Origin: CAVUAN01 sp963739435
GTDB taxonomy: Bacteria > Acidobacteriota > Thermoanaerobaculia > UBA5066 > Gp7-AA6
Direction of reading: 5' to 3'
DNA: 64,000 nucleotides
Assembly (NCBI GenBank): GCA_963739435.1
Contig: CAVUAN010000006.1
Span: forward strand, 186,001-250,000
Positions 27,601 to 34,162 of the stretch are shown here, one piece after another (within the stretch, counting starts at the first letter, position 1; each line of letters begins with the position of its first letter). Below the pieces are notes generated by a model. That model was not told the origin of the DNA and made no database searches. It was given only the letters and a program-made list of their open reading frames with translations. Made by a program: the position numbers and the translations under genes.

Positions 27601-27922
27601 GGGCCGCTTTGAAGAACCTCGGCGCGCCGTAGACGCCGTTGCGGTCGAGAAGCGCCACGGCGGGCAGGGAGAGACGCGTGGCCTCGGCGACGAGGTCCTC
27701 GGGTGGCGACGCGCCGTCCAAAAACGAGAAGGCCGAGGCCGCGTGCAGCTCCGCGTACGGCCTGGGCGACGCGCGGGAGGCGGCCGGCTTCCAGGCGCGC
27801 TGCCGCAGCTTTTCCTTGCGCGCGCCCGGCGAGACGATGCGCGCGACGGGGTCTGTCCGGCCATCGCCGTGGCCGCAGTCCTTGTTGCCGGTCCCGAGAT
27901 TGCGGGAGGGAGGCAGCTGCAC
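24605..27922 (-). CDS. dnaE2: Error-prone DNA polymerase III alpha subunit, DnaE2 (ImuC)
   Basis: A 1,105-residue C-family polymerase. It has a PHP domain (YAELHAASAFSFLDGAS), the polymerase palm with catalytic aspartates in PDIDLDLPSG, fingers/HhH regions, and a C-terminal OB fold (VTMAGAVIVRQRPGTAKGFV). The DnaE2 type is clear from the length and the PGTAKGFVFLTLEDE segment. It copies damaged DNA in the SOS mutasome. The PHP HxH motif lacks its second His, so exonuclease activity is doubtful. A loop of about 17 residues after VGAEVTVG is encoded by heptamer repeats. The partners imuA and imuB are not adjacent. The GTG start at 27922 may be too far upstream; the family match begins about 50 residues in. 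Confidence 0.9.
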   Translation of the reverse strand: MQLPPSRNLGTGNKDCGHGDGRTDPVARIVSPGARKEKLRQRAWKPAASRASPRPYAELHAASAFSFLDGASPPEDLVAEATRLSLPAVALLDRNGVYGAPRFFKAARAAGIRALVGAEVTVGKGSPKSGESPKSKVQSPKERTRLTLLVENRAGYRNLCRLITAGALGKAKGETAVTLEQVEEHAAGLHCLTGGPEGPVARALTEGGLEAAQKEMAALAALFPGRLHVELQRHRLREEEHRHRALVDLALRLRLPVLASNGVRYAAARDKELHDAMTSIRCHTTLDKAGRLLSAERERHFKSAAEMAELFADTPEALDHAFELSQRLDFTLADLGYRFPAYPLPSDETPASYLRKVTWNGARSRFRPLTAKAQAQIEKELAMIEKLDLPGYFLIVWDIVRFCLENRILVQGRGSAANSAVCYALSITAVDPVKMELLFERFLSEERGEWPDIDLDLPSGDQREKVIQHVYRKYGPHGAGMTANVITYRDRSAAREAGKALGYSAEQVDKLSKHLGSWNFGEFKDPMRELEKEIAAAGLDLSDVRSRHFLRLFLAFQNLPRHLGQHSGGIVVAAGRLDEVVPLEPAAMPDRVVVQWDKDDCADLGIVKVDLLGLGMLAAMEEAIPMIRRHENVVVDLAHLPADDPKVYAMLNAADTIGCFQVESRAQMASLPRNAPRRFYDLVIQVAIIRPGPIVGGMVRPFFERRQGRAPVEYAHPCLEPILARTLGVPLFQEQLLRIAMVAAGFTGGEAEELRRAMGFKRSMERMGSIEARLRSGMATRGISPEAQEQIVKSITSFALYGFPESHAASFALIAYASVYLKAHHPAAFLASLLNAWPMGFYHPATLVQDASRHGVAVWQIDVERSGWACRWEEKGVRLGLRFIRGLSEAAGREIEKEQARAPFRDADDLARRCRLGPRELELLAHAGALACFGLTRRGALWQAAKVARPSGPLLAEVPVDDPSPLPEMAPEEETSADYETMAMTAGPHLMAHWRQALRGKGILSAAELSRLPDGRKVTMAGAVIVRQRPGTAKGFVFLTLEDETGLCQAIVRPDLFRENRSVIVGSGSLVVEGRLQKQDGTLSVKGERFWSLSQLEAVPSHDFR
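27501..27546. repeat. TTTGGAC heptamer repeat inside dnaE2
   Basis: Four perfect tandem copies of TTTGGAC at 27501-27528, nine other bases broken only by TCTCTCCGGAC, and one further copy at 27540-27546. On the coding strand it reads as a Ser/Pro/Lys-rich loop (SPKSGESPKSKVQSPK) between two conserved parts of the PHP domain. Because seven is not a multiple of three, any gain or loss of one copy would shift the dnaE2 frame. Confidence 0.85.
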
Positions 27923-27995
27923 GCCCTCAATCTATGGCGTAAAAAAGGCGTAAGTCAAGAGGACAGGCCGAGCGGCCTTGTTGCCCCGACCGGAT

Positions 27996-28253
27996 TCAGG
28001 CAGCCGGGCCTTTCCCCTTGACCATGCCGTAGATAACCAGCAGAAGGATCGCGCCGACAGTGCCCCCGATGAAGCCCGCGCCCTCGCCCGGCTGATACCA
28101 GCCGACGGCCTGGCCGAGGAATGTGGCCAGGAGGGATCCGGCGATACCGAGAACGATCGTCATGAGGAACCCCATGTTCTCCCGCCCCGGGTGAAGGAAC
28201 TTGGCGAGGATCCCCACGACCAGACCCACCAGGATCATCCAGATGATGCCCAT
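27996..28253 (-). CDS. GlsB/YeaQ/YmgE family membrane protein
   Basis: An 85-residue protein with three helices (IWMILVGLVVGILAKFL, GFLMTIVLGIAGSLLATFLG, FIGGTVGAILLLVIYGMV) and the family glycine-rich pattern, known as transglycosylase-associated or GlsB/YeaQ. Members are induced by general stress, but their mechanism is not known. A strong ribosome site (GAGGGGAGG) lies before the ATG at 28253, which picks this start out of a longer open frame. It is 44 bases after the DinB gene on the same strand. Confidence 0.88.
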   Translation of the reverse strand: MGIIWMILVGLVVGILAKFLHPGRENMGFLMTIVLGIAGSLLATFLGQAVGWYQPGEGAGFIGGTVGAILLLVIYGMVKGKGPAA

Positions 28254-28297
28254 GAGCTCCTCCCCTCTCAAAACGCGGATGTGCTCGTGAAACTCTA

Positions 28298-28840
28298 TCA
28301 AGCCGGGGAAACGCGCGGACCCGCCCTTGGAAGCTGGCCCGCGTGATGCCGGGCGTGGAGAGAGATCACACCGAAGAAATCGGGCGCCCTCAGCGCTCCG
28401 AAGTAGGGGTGGCGCAGGCGCCGCCCGGCCGCCCCGGGATCCCCGGCGTAGATTCGCTCGATCCCGTCGTTTGCCGCGCGCAATCTCGCGAGGGCCTCGC
28501 CGCGAGGAGCAGCCGAATCCGCGGGCCGCGTCTCGCGCGGCGCCCGGGCTCCGGAAGGAAACCGCTTCTTCTCGAGCATGCCCGGCAGGTACCGGCGCCT
28601 GGCCCAGAACCGCTTCCACCAGGAAAGCCGAGACCGCATCGGGGCTTCTCCCCGGATCTCCCGAGCCACCGCCTCGAGCGACAGGGCGAGATGCTCGGAA
28701 ATCTGGCCGGGCGACCACTTGCCCGGAGCGACCGGGCGCGCCCACTCCGATTCAGGGACCGCTTCTGCAACCGCCAGAAAGATTTCCACTGACGATCGGT
28801 GCTCCGAGAGCGCCTCCTCGAGAGCCGCCCGACTCCTCAT
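28298..28840 (-). CDS. DinB/YfiT-superfamily protein
   Basis: 180 residues with the DinB four-helix layout: an N-terminal helix (EEALSEHRSSVEIFLAVA), the KWSPGQISEHLALSLEAV segment with a ligand His, and the C-terminal GVISLHARHHAGQL with two more. DinB/YfiT proteins bind a metal with three His residues, and some transfer thiols such as bacillithiol or mycothiol. The start at 28840 is chosen because its ATG overlaps the TGA of the DUF4126 gene (ATGA). It is the last tightly coupled gene of a four-gene operon. Confidence 0.82.
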   Translation of the reverse strand: MRSRAALEEALSEHRSSVEIFLAVAEAVPESEWARPVAPGKWSPGQISEHLALSLEAVAREIRGEAPMRSRLSWWKRFWARRRYLPGMLEKKRFPSGARAPRETRPADSAAPRGEALARLRAANDGIERIYAGDPGAAGRRLRHPYFGALRAPDFFGVISLHARHHAGQLPRAGPRVSPA

Positions 28841-29418
28841 CGCGGACGCCGCAGCGGCTGGACCGAGCGGCCCATGCCGACGGCTCGCCACGCGAGGTAC
28901 AGGAGAAGGGCGAGCAGGGCTACCGCCACGATGGGCACGGCGATCGCGAGAATGGAGAGTGTGGCCGCACCGCCCAGCTCCGCCGACGCTACGGCGGGAT
29001 TACCGAGCCCTCCGGTCGTGGCGGTCGAGGCCAGGCGCACGGCCCCGGTGCCGAAATGCACCAGGGCGGCGATGCCTCCCCCCGCGACGATCGCGAGCGA
29101 CCAGCGCAGGAAGGGGCTCATTCCGAAGAGAGACGAGGCCATCACGACGATTCCGGCCACAGCCGCCGCAGGCGCCGCCGCGACATCGAGCACGTGATCG
29201 ACGAAGGGGATGAAGTAGCCGAGAACCTCGAGAACCGTCGCTGCCGCAAAAGCGATCAACGCCGGCTTCGTCCCGATCCACTCGAACCCCGACGCGAGGG
29301 CCAGGTGCCCCGACTGGGCCGCCGCGCTCATCACGAGCAGCGGAATGAACACGCGGAACCCGCACGCCGCGGCGAGGCCCACGCCGACCAGGAGGCTCAG
29401 GAGCATCTGGCTGTCCAT
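28837..29418 (-). CDS. DUF4126 family membrane protein
   Basis: A 193-residue integral membrane protein. It has the DUF4126 opening (LLSLLVGVGLAAACGFRVFI), a middle region IPFVDHVLDVAAAPAAAVAG and a long C-terminal hydrophobic helix (ILAIAVPIVAVALLALLLYL). The function of the family is unknown. The ATG at 29418 shares one base with the TGA of the preceding DinB gene (TGATG), and its own stop overlaps the next DinB gene, so three genes are coupled. Being placed between two DinB genes is unusual, but the meaning is unclear. Confidence 0.8.
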   Translation of the reverse strand: MDSQMLLSLLVGVGLAAACGFRVFIPLLVMSAAAQSGHLALASGFEWIGTKPALIAFAAATVLEVLGYFIPFVDHVLDVAAAPAAAVAGIVVMASSLFGMSPFLRWSLAIVAGGGIAALVHFGTGAVRLASTATTGGLGNPAVASAELGGAATLSILAIAVPIVAVALLALLLYLAWRAVGMGRSVQPLRRPR

Positions 29419-29903
29419 CAGAGCGGGTCCACGGGCAATGCCGCGACGAAGCCCTGCCGGACGGCGTGGATGAAATCCGTGTAGGCGGGCTCGAACCCGC
29501 CCTCCCTCATCGAGGCGGCGATCTGGCCGCGGTGGTACGAGCCGTGGAAAACGACGTGCGTGAGGATGTCCTCGACGCTGCTCGTGTAACGCTCGCCCTT
29601 CGAGTTGACGTATTCGACCGGTTGGCCGAGTCGGACCGCCCCCGGTCCGGCGAGACGGTCGCGCCAGATCACTGCGAGCCGAGCGATCTCGTCGCCGAAG
29701 CCGGAAAGCGGCAGCTCCGGCCAGATGGCCATCGGGCTCTTTTGCCCGCGAATCCGAGCGTGCCAGAGATTTTCGGTTCCGACGAGGTGCCCGAGGAGGT
29801 TGACCGCGCGGCGCGGGGGTCTGCCCGCCCGCATCAGCGAGGCCAGGGTCTCGCGGTTCGCCCAGTCGTTCCAGGCGAAGTCGCGCTCGAGATGCGCGTT
29901 CAC
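29418..29903 (-). CDS. DinB family protein
   Basis: 161 residues with a full DinB signature: FAWNDWANRETLASL at the N-terminus, HLVGTENLWHARI in the second helix, and VVFHGSYHRGQIA near the C-terminus, giving the usual three metal-ligand histidines. Homologues are small metal proteins, some of which conjugate thiols to toxic compounds. It starts at GTG 29903, overlapping the TGA of the upstream membrane gene (GTGA), and ends sharing a base with DUF4126. Substrate unknown. Confidence 0.87.
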   Translation of the reverse strand: MNAHLERDFAWNDWANRETLASLMRAGRPPRRAVNLLGHLVGTENLWHARIRGQKSPMAIWPELPLSGFGDEIARLAVIWRDRLAGPGAVRLGQPVEYVNSKGERYTSSVEDILTHVVFHGSYHRGQIAASMREGGFEPAYTDFIHAVRQGFVAALPVDPL

Positions 29904-30550
29904 GCCGGCTCGCGATGCCTGTCGATCCACCAACCCCAGGCCGGCACCAGCCACAGGGCGAGGCTCCCCCACGCCAGCACCGTGACGTTCGGCGGAGGCT
30001 GGCCGAAGGCCGCGAAGAGGTACATGACGAGCAGGAACAGGACGAGCGCGGCCAGGATCCATCTGCCGGCCGCGTCGCGGGCACGCGTGGCCCTCGTGTA
30101 GAGGGCGAGGCCGGCGGCATAGAGCGCTCCCTCGACGACCAGCGTCCCCGGTACCGAATTCCAGAGCCCCAGACCGACCTTCTTCTCGCTCCACGGAGAC
30201 AGAGGCATGTCGGGCCCGTGCGTCACCCAGTCCAGCACCCAGTGGCTCACGACGAGCAGGAAGACCACGGCGGCGCCGGAGCCGCTTCCCGTCACGGCGA
30301 AGACGAGAAACGCAAAGAGGCCGCCCCACACGGCCGCCATGAGAAGGCTGTGCGACCAGGGATAGCTGTCGAATGCGAGGGGCGTGAACGGCATGTTGCC
30401 CGGATCGATGCGGACGCGCTCGATTCCCAGGAGGAGAAAGATCGGCCACAGCATGTCGAGAAGCTGCGGCGCCGCGAGCAAAAAGCCCAGAGAGAGCCGG
30501 GGAGCGGTTTTCTTTGCCGCAAACCCCAGCGCGTAGTGACCGATGAACAT
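29900..30550 (-). CDS. Membrane-bound YdjM-like metal-dependent hydrolase
   Basis: 216 residues with four or five hydrophobic helices. Conserved polar sites, GHYALGFAAKK at the start, YPWSHSLLMA, and SHWVLDWVTHGPDMPL, resemble the metal-binding pattern of the YdjM/LexA-regulated inner-membrane hydrolase family. Activity has not been shown for most members. It is the first gene of the operon that continues with DinB, DUF4126 and DinB through short overlaps, and lies 13 bases from the end of msrA. Confidence 0.78.
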   Translation of the reverse strand: MFIGHYALGFAAKKTAPRLSLGFLLAAPQLLDMLWPIFLLLGIERVRIDPGNMPFTPLAFDSYPWSHSLLMAAVWGGLFAFLVFAVTGSGSGAAVVFLLVVSHWVLDWVTHGPDMPLSPWSEKKVGLGLWNSVPGTLVVEGALYAAGLALYTRATRARDAAGRWILAALVLFLLVMYLFAAFGQPPPNVTVLAWGSLALWLVPAWGWWIDRHREPA

Positions 30551-30563
30551 CGGCGGAGCCCGG

Positions 30564-31037
30564 CTAGATCTTGCAGTGCGCCTGACCCCGTTTCTCGAGG
30601 TAGCGCTGGTGATACTCCTCGGCGCGCCAGAACGTTCCAGCCGGAGCGATCTCCGTTACGACGGGCCGCTTGTAACGGCCGCTTGCCGTCAGCCTGTCCC
30701 GCGACGCCTCCGCTTTGGCTTTCTGCTCGGGCGAGTGGAAGAAGATCGCCGAGCGGTACTGCGAGCCGACATCCGGCCCCTGCCGGTTCAGGGTCGTCGG
30801 GTCATGGTTCTCCCAGAAGACGTCGAGGAGCCTTTCGTACGTCACACGCGCGGGATCGAACTCGACCTCGACGGCCTCGGCGTGCCCCGTCTCGTCCGAG
30901 CAGACGTCTTCGTAGGTGGGGTTGGCTGTCTTCCCGCCCGTATAGCCGACCGCCGCGTCGACGACACCCGGCACGTTTCGAAACTCGGCCTCGACGCCCC
31001 AGAAGCAGCCCGCCGCAAACGTCGCCTTCTCGGTCAT
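30564..31037 (-). CDS. msrA: Peptide-methionine (S)-S-oxide reductase MsrA
   Basis: 157 residues with the MsrA catalytic motif GCFWGVEA (nucleophile Cys11), GYTGGKTANPTYEDVCS, and GSQYRSAIFFHS. It reduces methionine-S-sulfoxide in proteins and free form. A recycling Cys is present at the C-terminus (AHCKI). The frame has an ordinary Cys, not UGA, at the active site. The upstream gene on the same strand is a double thioredoxin-like protein (a candidate selenoprotein), 78 bases away, which could supply electrons. Confidence 0.94.
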   Translation of the reverse strand: MTEKATFAAGCFWGVEAEFRNVPGVVDAAVGYTGGKTANPTYEDVCSDETGHAEAVEVEFDPARVTYERLLDVFWENHDPTTLNRQGPDVGSQYRSAIFFHSPEQKAKAEASRDRLTASGRYKRPVVTEIAPAGTFWRAEEYHQRYLEKRGQAHCKI

Positions 31038-31115
31038 GGGTCACCCCCGCCGCCAAATCTATCCGCTTCCGGGCGGTTGACGCGCTTCATCGCGCCAAAA
31101 ATACCAGAGTCCGGC

Positions 31116-33039
31116 TCAGCTCGGCGAAACGAGCTGAGCGAGCTTCCCTTCGGCCTCGGAATGCAGGCTCGGCGGGGCGCCGTAGAACGTGGCTGCGGCG
31201 CGGCCCGCGCGGTCGAACAAGAGGAGCGTGGGCACCGAGCTCACGTCGCCAAGAGCACGCACGAGCTCCGGCGTGCCCATGACCCAGGAGACCGGGAGCT
31301 TCAGCTCGCCCGAGAGCCTCCGGACGTTTGCTTCGTCGGATTCGACCGCGATGGCAACGACTGCGAGACGGTCTCCGTACCGCTTCTTGAGCTCACCCAG
31401 CCAGCCGAGGGTGCCCCGGCAGGGAGGGCACCACGTCGCCCAGAGCTCGACCAGAACGACTCTCCCGGACAGATCTGCCCGCGACAGGATCTTGCCGTCG
31501 AGATCCGTGATCGTCAGGGCCGGCAGGGCGGCAATTTCGCCTGGCTTCGCGGTCGAAACCGTGGAGCGCGCGGCTTCCTTCCGGCCCTCGAGCAGCAGGG
31601 AGACCATTCGGGAGAGGTCGGCGCGGAAACGCTCACGGCTCTCGGCGCTCTTCCATGGCGCGTAGCGCCCGTTGTCCGCTCCTTCACCCTTGCCGTAGAA
31701 ACCGAAGTCCTTGGGTGTGGCCACCAGGACGTCGTCGACGAAGATCGCGGGGTACCGCGTCACGCCGAATCGCTTCGCCAGCTCCGAGCCGCCGTAGTTC
31801 TCGACCACGAAACGCGCCTTGCCGCCGAACTCCTGCACGACGCTCTGCGCCAGCAAACTTGCCGGGTCGGAGACGTTTCAGGTGTAGGGCCACCGCACGA
31901 GCGTGACCGTGACTTGCGGCGCCGGCTTCTTCGCCTCGGGCCGGGCCGGCTCGAGCGCCGCAAAGTAGCGCGGAAGCACGAGTCCGGCAATCGACGCCGC
32001 CACCGCCGGGTTCTTGCCGGGCTCGACCCCCGCGAGGTCGGACTGCGCGCTTTCCAAAAAGATCCGGCCAATGCTGTTGTCGATCTTTCCCGCCGACAAC
32101 CGTACGTCGAGCTCGCCGATGCGCTTGCCGAGGGCCTCGGCGTCCAACTGGGGCAACGAGGGGCCAAGGGGCGCGAAGCCGGAGCACGGCTTGCAGGTAG
32201 CGCAACAGCGCGCCGTAACGCAGGCCCGCCGCGTCCAGCTCGCGGGCTTCCTTCAGTGCGGAGCTGGCGGTGATGAATTCGCTGTGCTTGTCGATCGACG
32301 CCGGCGGCCGGTACGCCTTGAGGAGCTCGGCCTCGAGAGCGTCGAGCTCGGCGCCGAGCGGCCGCAGCGGCGGAGCGATGCCGGCCGCCGGCCAGGAGAG
32401 CTTCCGGCAGAAAGCCGCAAAGTCCCGCTGCGCCTGCGCGGCGCCCAGATAGAAGAGGCCGTACTGCGTCGTCGTGCTGCGGCCGTAGTCGAGGCTGGCG
32501 TCGTAGAACACACGCACCTGCGGAAGCGCGGCCTCGCCGACGGCGCGCACGGCCGCCGGGCTCACGCCTTCGAGGGTTGCGGGAGAAACGGCTCCCAGAT
32601 CGTCCCGCAGCACGCCTCCCATGCGGGCCCACTCCGCCTCGAAAGCAGCCGGCTGTCGATCTGCTTCCGGGCGCTGTGCAAGGTACGCGGAGGCGGCGAA
32701 GTTGACCCTCGCGGCCGCCAGCCGCTGGAGCGCCAGCAGGCGCCGGCCGTTCTTGAGGGCCTCCTCGGCGCTGGCGAGCATGGGGCCTCCGCTCTGCTTG
32801 ACCTGGGCCCACATGTCGTCGGTCGACGCGTTGTTCCTGAGATAGAGCGACCAGCGCTCGATCTCCGCCGCAAGCGGATCGCCCGCCTCGCCTGACGCGC
32901 CACCGACCGCAGCGATCGCCGTCAACAGCAGGGCGAAGAGCGGGGCCGGCGCTGTGCGTGTCAACGCTTTCCTGACACTCTGCCAATCACTCATCGCGCG
33001 CAAGACTGCCATGACTTGCGTTGAAACGATCCCGGCCAT
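31116..33039 (-). CDS. Thioredoxin-fold protein with in-frame UGA (candidate selenoprotein), one frameshift
   Basis: About 640 residues read through: a signal-like helix (PAPLFALLLTAIAAVGGASG); an Ala-rich helical region of ~330 residues; a first thioredoxin-like domain; and a C-terminal TlpA-like domain with WATWCPPCRGTL. UGA at 31878-31880 interrupts domain one exactly at the redox site: VTVTLVRWPYT-UGA-NVSDPASLLAQSV, then VVENYG and the cis-Pro segment RYPAIFVDD. Both sides share one frame. A SECIS-like hairpin follows. Frame also slips near 32170; total length is one base over a multiple of three. Located just before msrA, so an envelope redox role is inferred. Alternatives: a Cys-to-stop error, or two separate genes (restart near 31856). 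Confidence 0.72.
31840..31880 (-). promoter_or_regulatory. SECIS-like hairpin immediately after in-frame UGA
   Basis: Numbered from the U of UGA (31880), bases 5-41 fold: ACG pairs with CGU at the base, then CUC with GAG, then G-C, then a five-pair upper stem CCGGC/GCUGG (one G-U), closed by A-U over an AGUU tetraloop. The loop starts 18 bases after UGA and has G in second position (31858). Known bacterial SECIS elements have a loop about 16-37 bases after UGA with G in the first two loop positions. Mismatches at bases 12, 14 and 15 weaken the middle of the stem. Confidence 0.55.
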
Positions 33040-33098
33040 CCAATCGGACCCCTCGTCCCCGGATCGCGGGCTTCTGGCCCCGGGACCGCCGCTGCGCT

Positions 33099-34106
33099 TC
33101 AGTTGGCGGGCGCGAGCGCCTGTGAAAGGTGATGCTCGAGGTGGCTCACGTAGTCGCGCAGGAAGTACTCGAGTGTCGCGGCTTCGCCCCGCGGAACCGG
33201 CCGCCAGGCGATGGCGTCGAGATTGTGGCGAGCCCTCGGCTCATTCCGTACGGCGGCCGGAATAGCCGCAATCACCCGCACCAGCTGAAGATTGAGGCGC
33301 TGCCAGACAGAGACGAGCTCGGTCCACGGCGCCGCCTGGTAGTTCTGCGCGTTGACCCACGCCTCCTGCTCGTAGCCCGGGAAGACCAGGTCGTCCTGGA
33401 ACTGAGCGCGGACGAAGCGCTGATGGTTGTTGGATGCCGAGTCGATCAGGTGGCCGATCACCTGCTTGGGCGACCACTTGGCCGGGGCCGGCGCTAACGA
33501 GGCCCGCGCTTCCGTGATGGCGAGCAGTCGAGGCGTCGCTGCCGCTACGACGTTTCGAAGCTCCGCTTCCACACTCGAGGCCGGTGTTCCCCGTGAACCG
33601 GCGGTCCCCGGGCGCTTGATGCAATAGATGCTGGCGGGTACGCCCGATATCTCCCGGTTGCGCTCGAATGTGCCACCAAGGCGCTCGACGACCCGGATCG
33701 AGCGAGAGTTCTCGGGATGGATGACGGCGACGGCGTCCTGCCACCCGACTACCGTGAAGGCATAGTCGAGCGCCGCCCGCGATCCCTCGAGCGCGTAGCC
33801 CTTGCCCCAGGCCTCGCGCGCCAGGGCCCAGCCCACCTCGAAGCCGTTCCCGCTCTCCGGGTTCAATAGGCCGATGCGGCCGATCAACTTCTGCGACGGC
33901 CTCTCGATGACTGCCCAAATACCATAACCGCGCAGCTGCCAGTGCCCGACGTACTGCGCCATCTGACGCCACGCCTCGACACGGGTCATGGGGCCGGGCG
34001 GGATGTAGCGCATGACCTCGGGATCGCCGGAGATCAACGCGTGCGCCTCGAAATCGTCGGGACGGAACATCCGGAGGTGCAGCCGTTCGGTCAGGATCTC
34101 TGTCAT
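33099..34106 (-). CDS. GNAT acetyltransferase fused to a DinB domain
   Basis: 335 residues in one frame. Residues 1-175 are a RimJ/RimL-type N-acetyltransferase (MTEILTERLHLRMFRPDDFE, VGWALAREAWGKGYALEGSR for the acetyl-CoA site, NSRSIRVVERLGG). Residues 185-335 are a DinB domain (WSPKQVIGHLIDSASNNHQR, ISHLEHHLSQAL-type end with HLEHHLSQAL). The linker is short and has no start codon context, so I read it as a true fusion. Each half is normally a separate gene. The pair might acetylate and conjugate one class of toxic compound, but that is a guess. ATG at 34106. Confidence 0.8.
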   Translation of the reverse strand: MTEILTERLHLRMFRPDDFEAHALISGDPEVMRYIPPGPMTRVEAWRQMAQYVGHWQLRGYGIWAVIERPSQKLIGRIGLLNPESGNGFEVGWALAREAWGKGYALEGSRAALDYAFTVVGWQDAVAVIHPENSRSIRVVERLGGTFERNREISGVPASIYCIKRPGTAGSRGTPASSVEAELRNVVAAATPRLLAITEARASLAPAPAKWSPKQVIGHLIDSASNNHQRFVRAQFQDDLVFPGYEQEAWVNAQNYQAAPWTELVSVWQRLNLQLVRVIAAIPAAVRNEPRARHNLDAIAWRPVPRGEAATLEYFLRDYVSHLEHHLSQALAPAN

Positions 34107-34162
34107 GACGTCCGAGCATAGCTCTCCGGAATACGAAGAGCCTCGGCAACTGCCGGCGGAGC

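Noticed and set aside
25448..28021. 857-residue plus-strand frame
   Set aside because: Antisense shadow of dnaE2, whose catalytic motifs are clear on the minus strand.
31878..31880. UGA as a plain stop splitting two genes
   Set aside because: Kept as an alternative only. Conserved thioredoxin-fold sequence continues in the same frame on both sides, and no ribosome site or start lies between.
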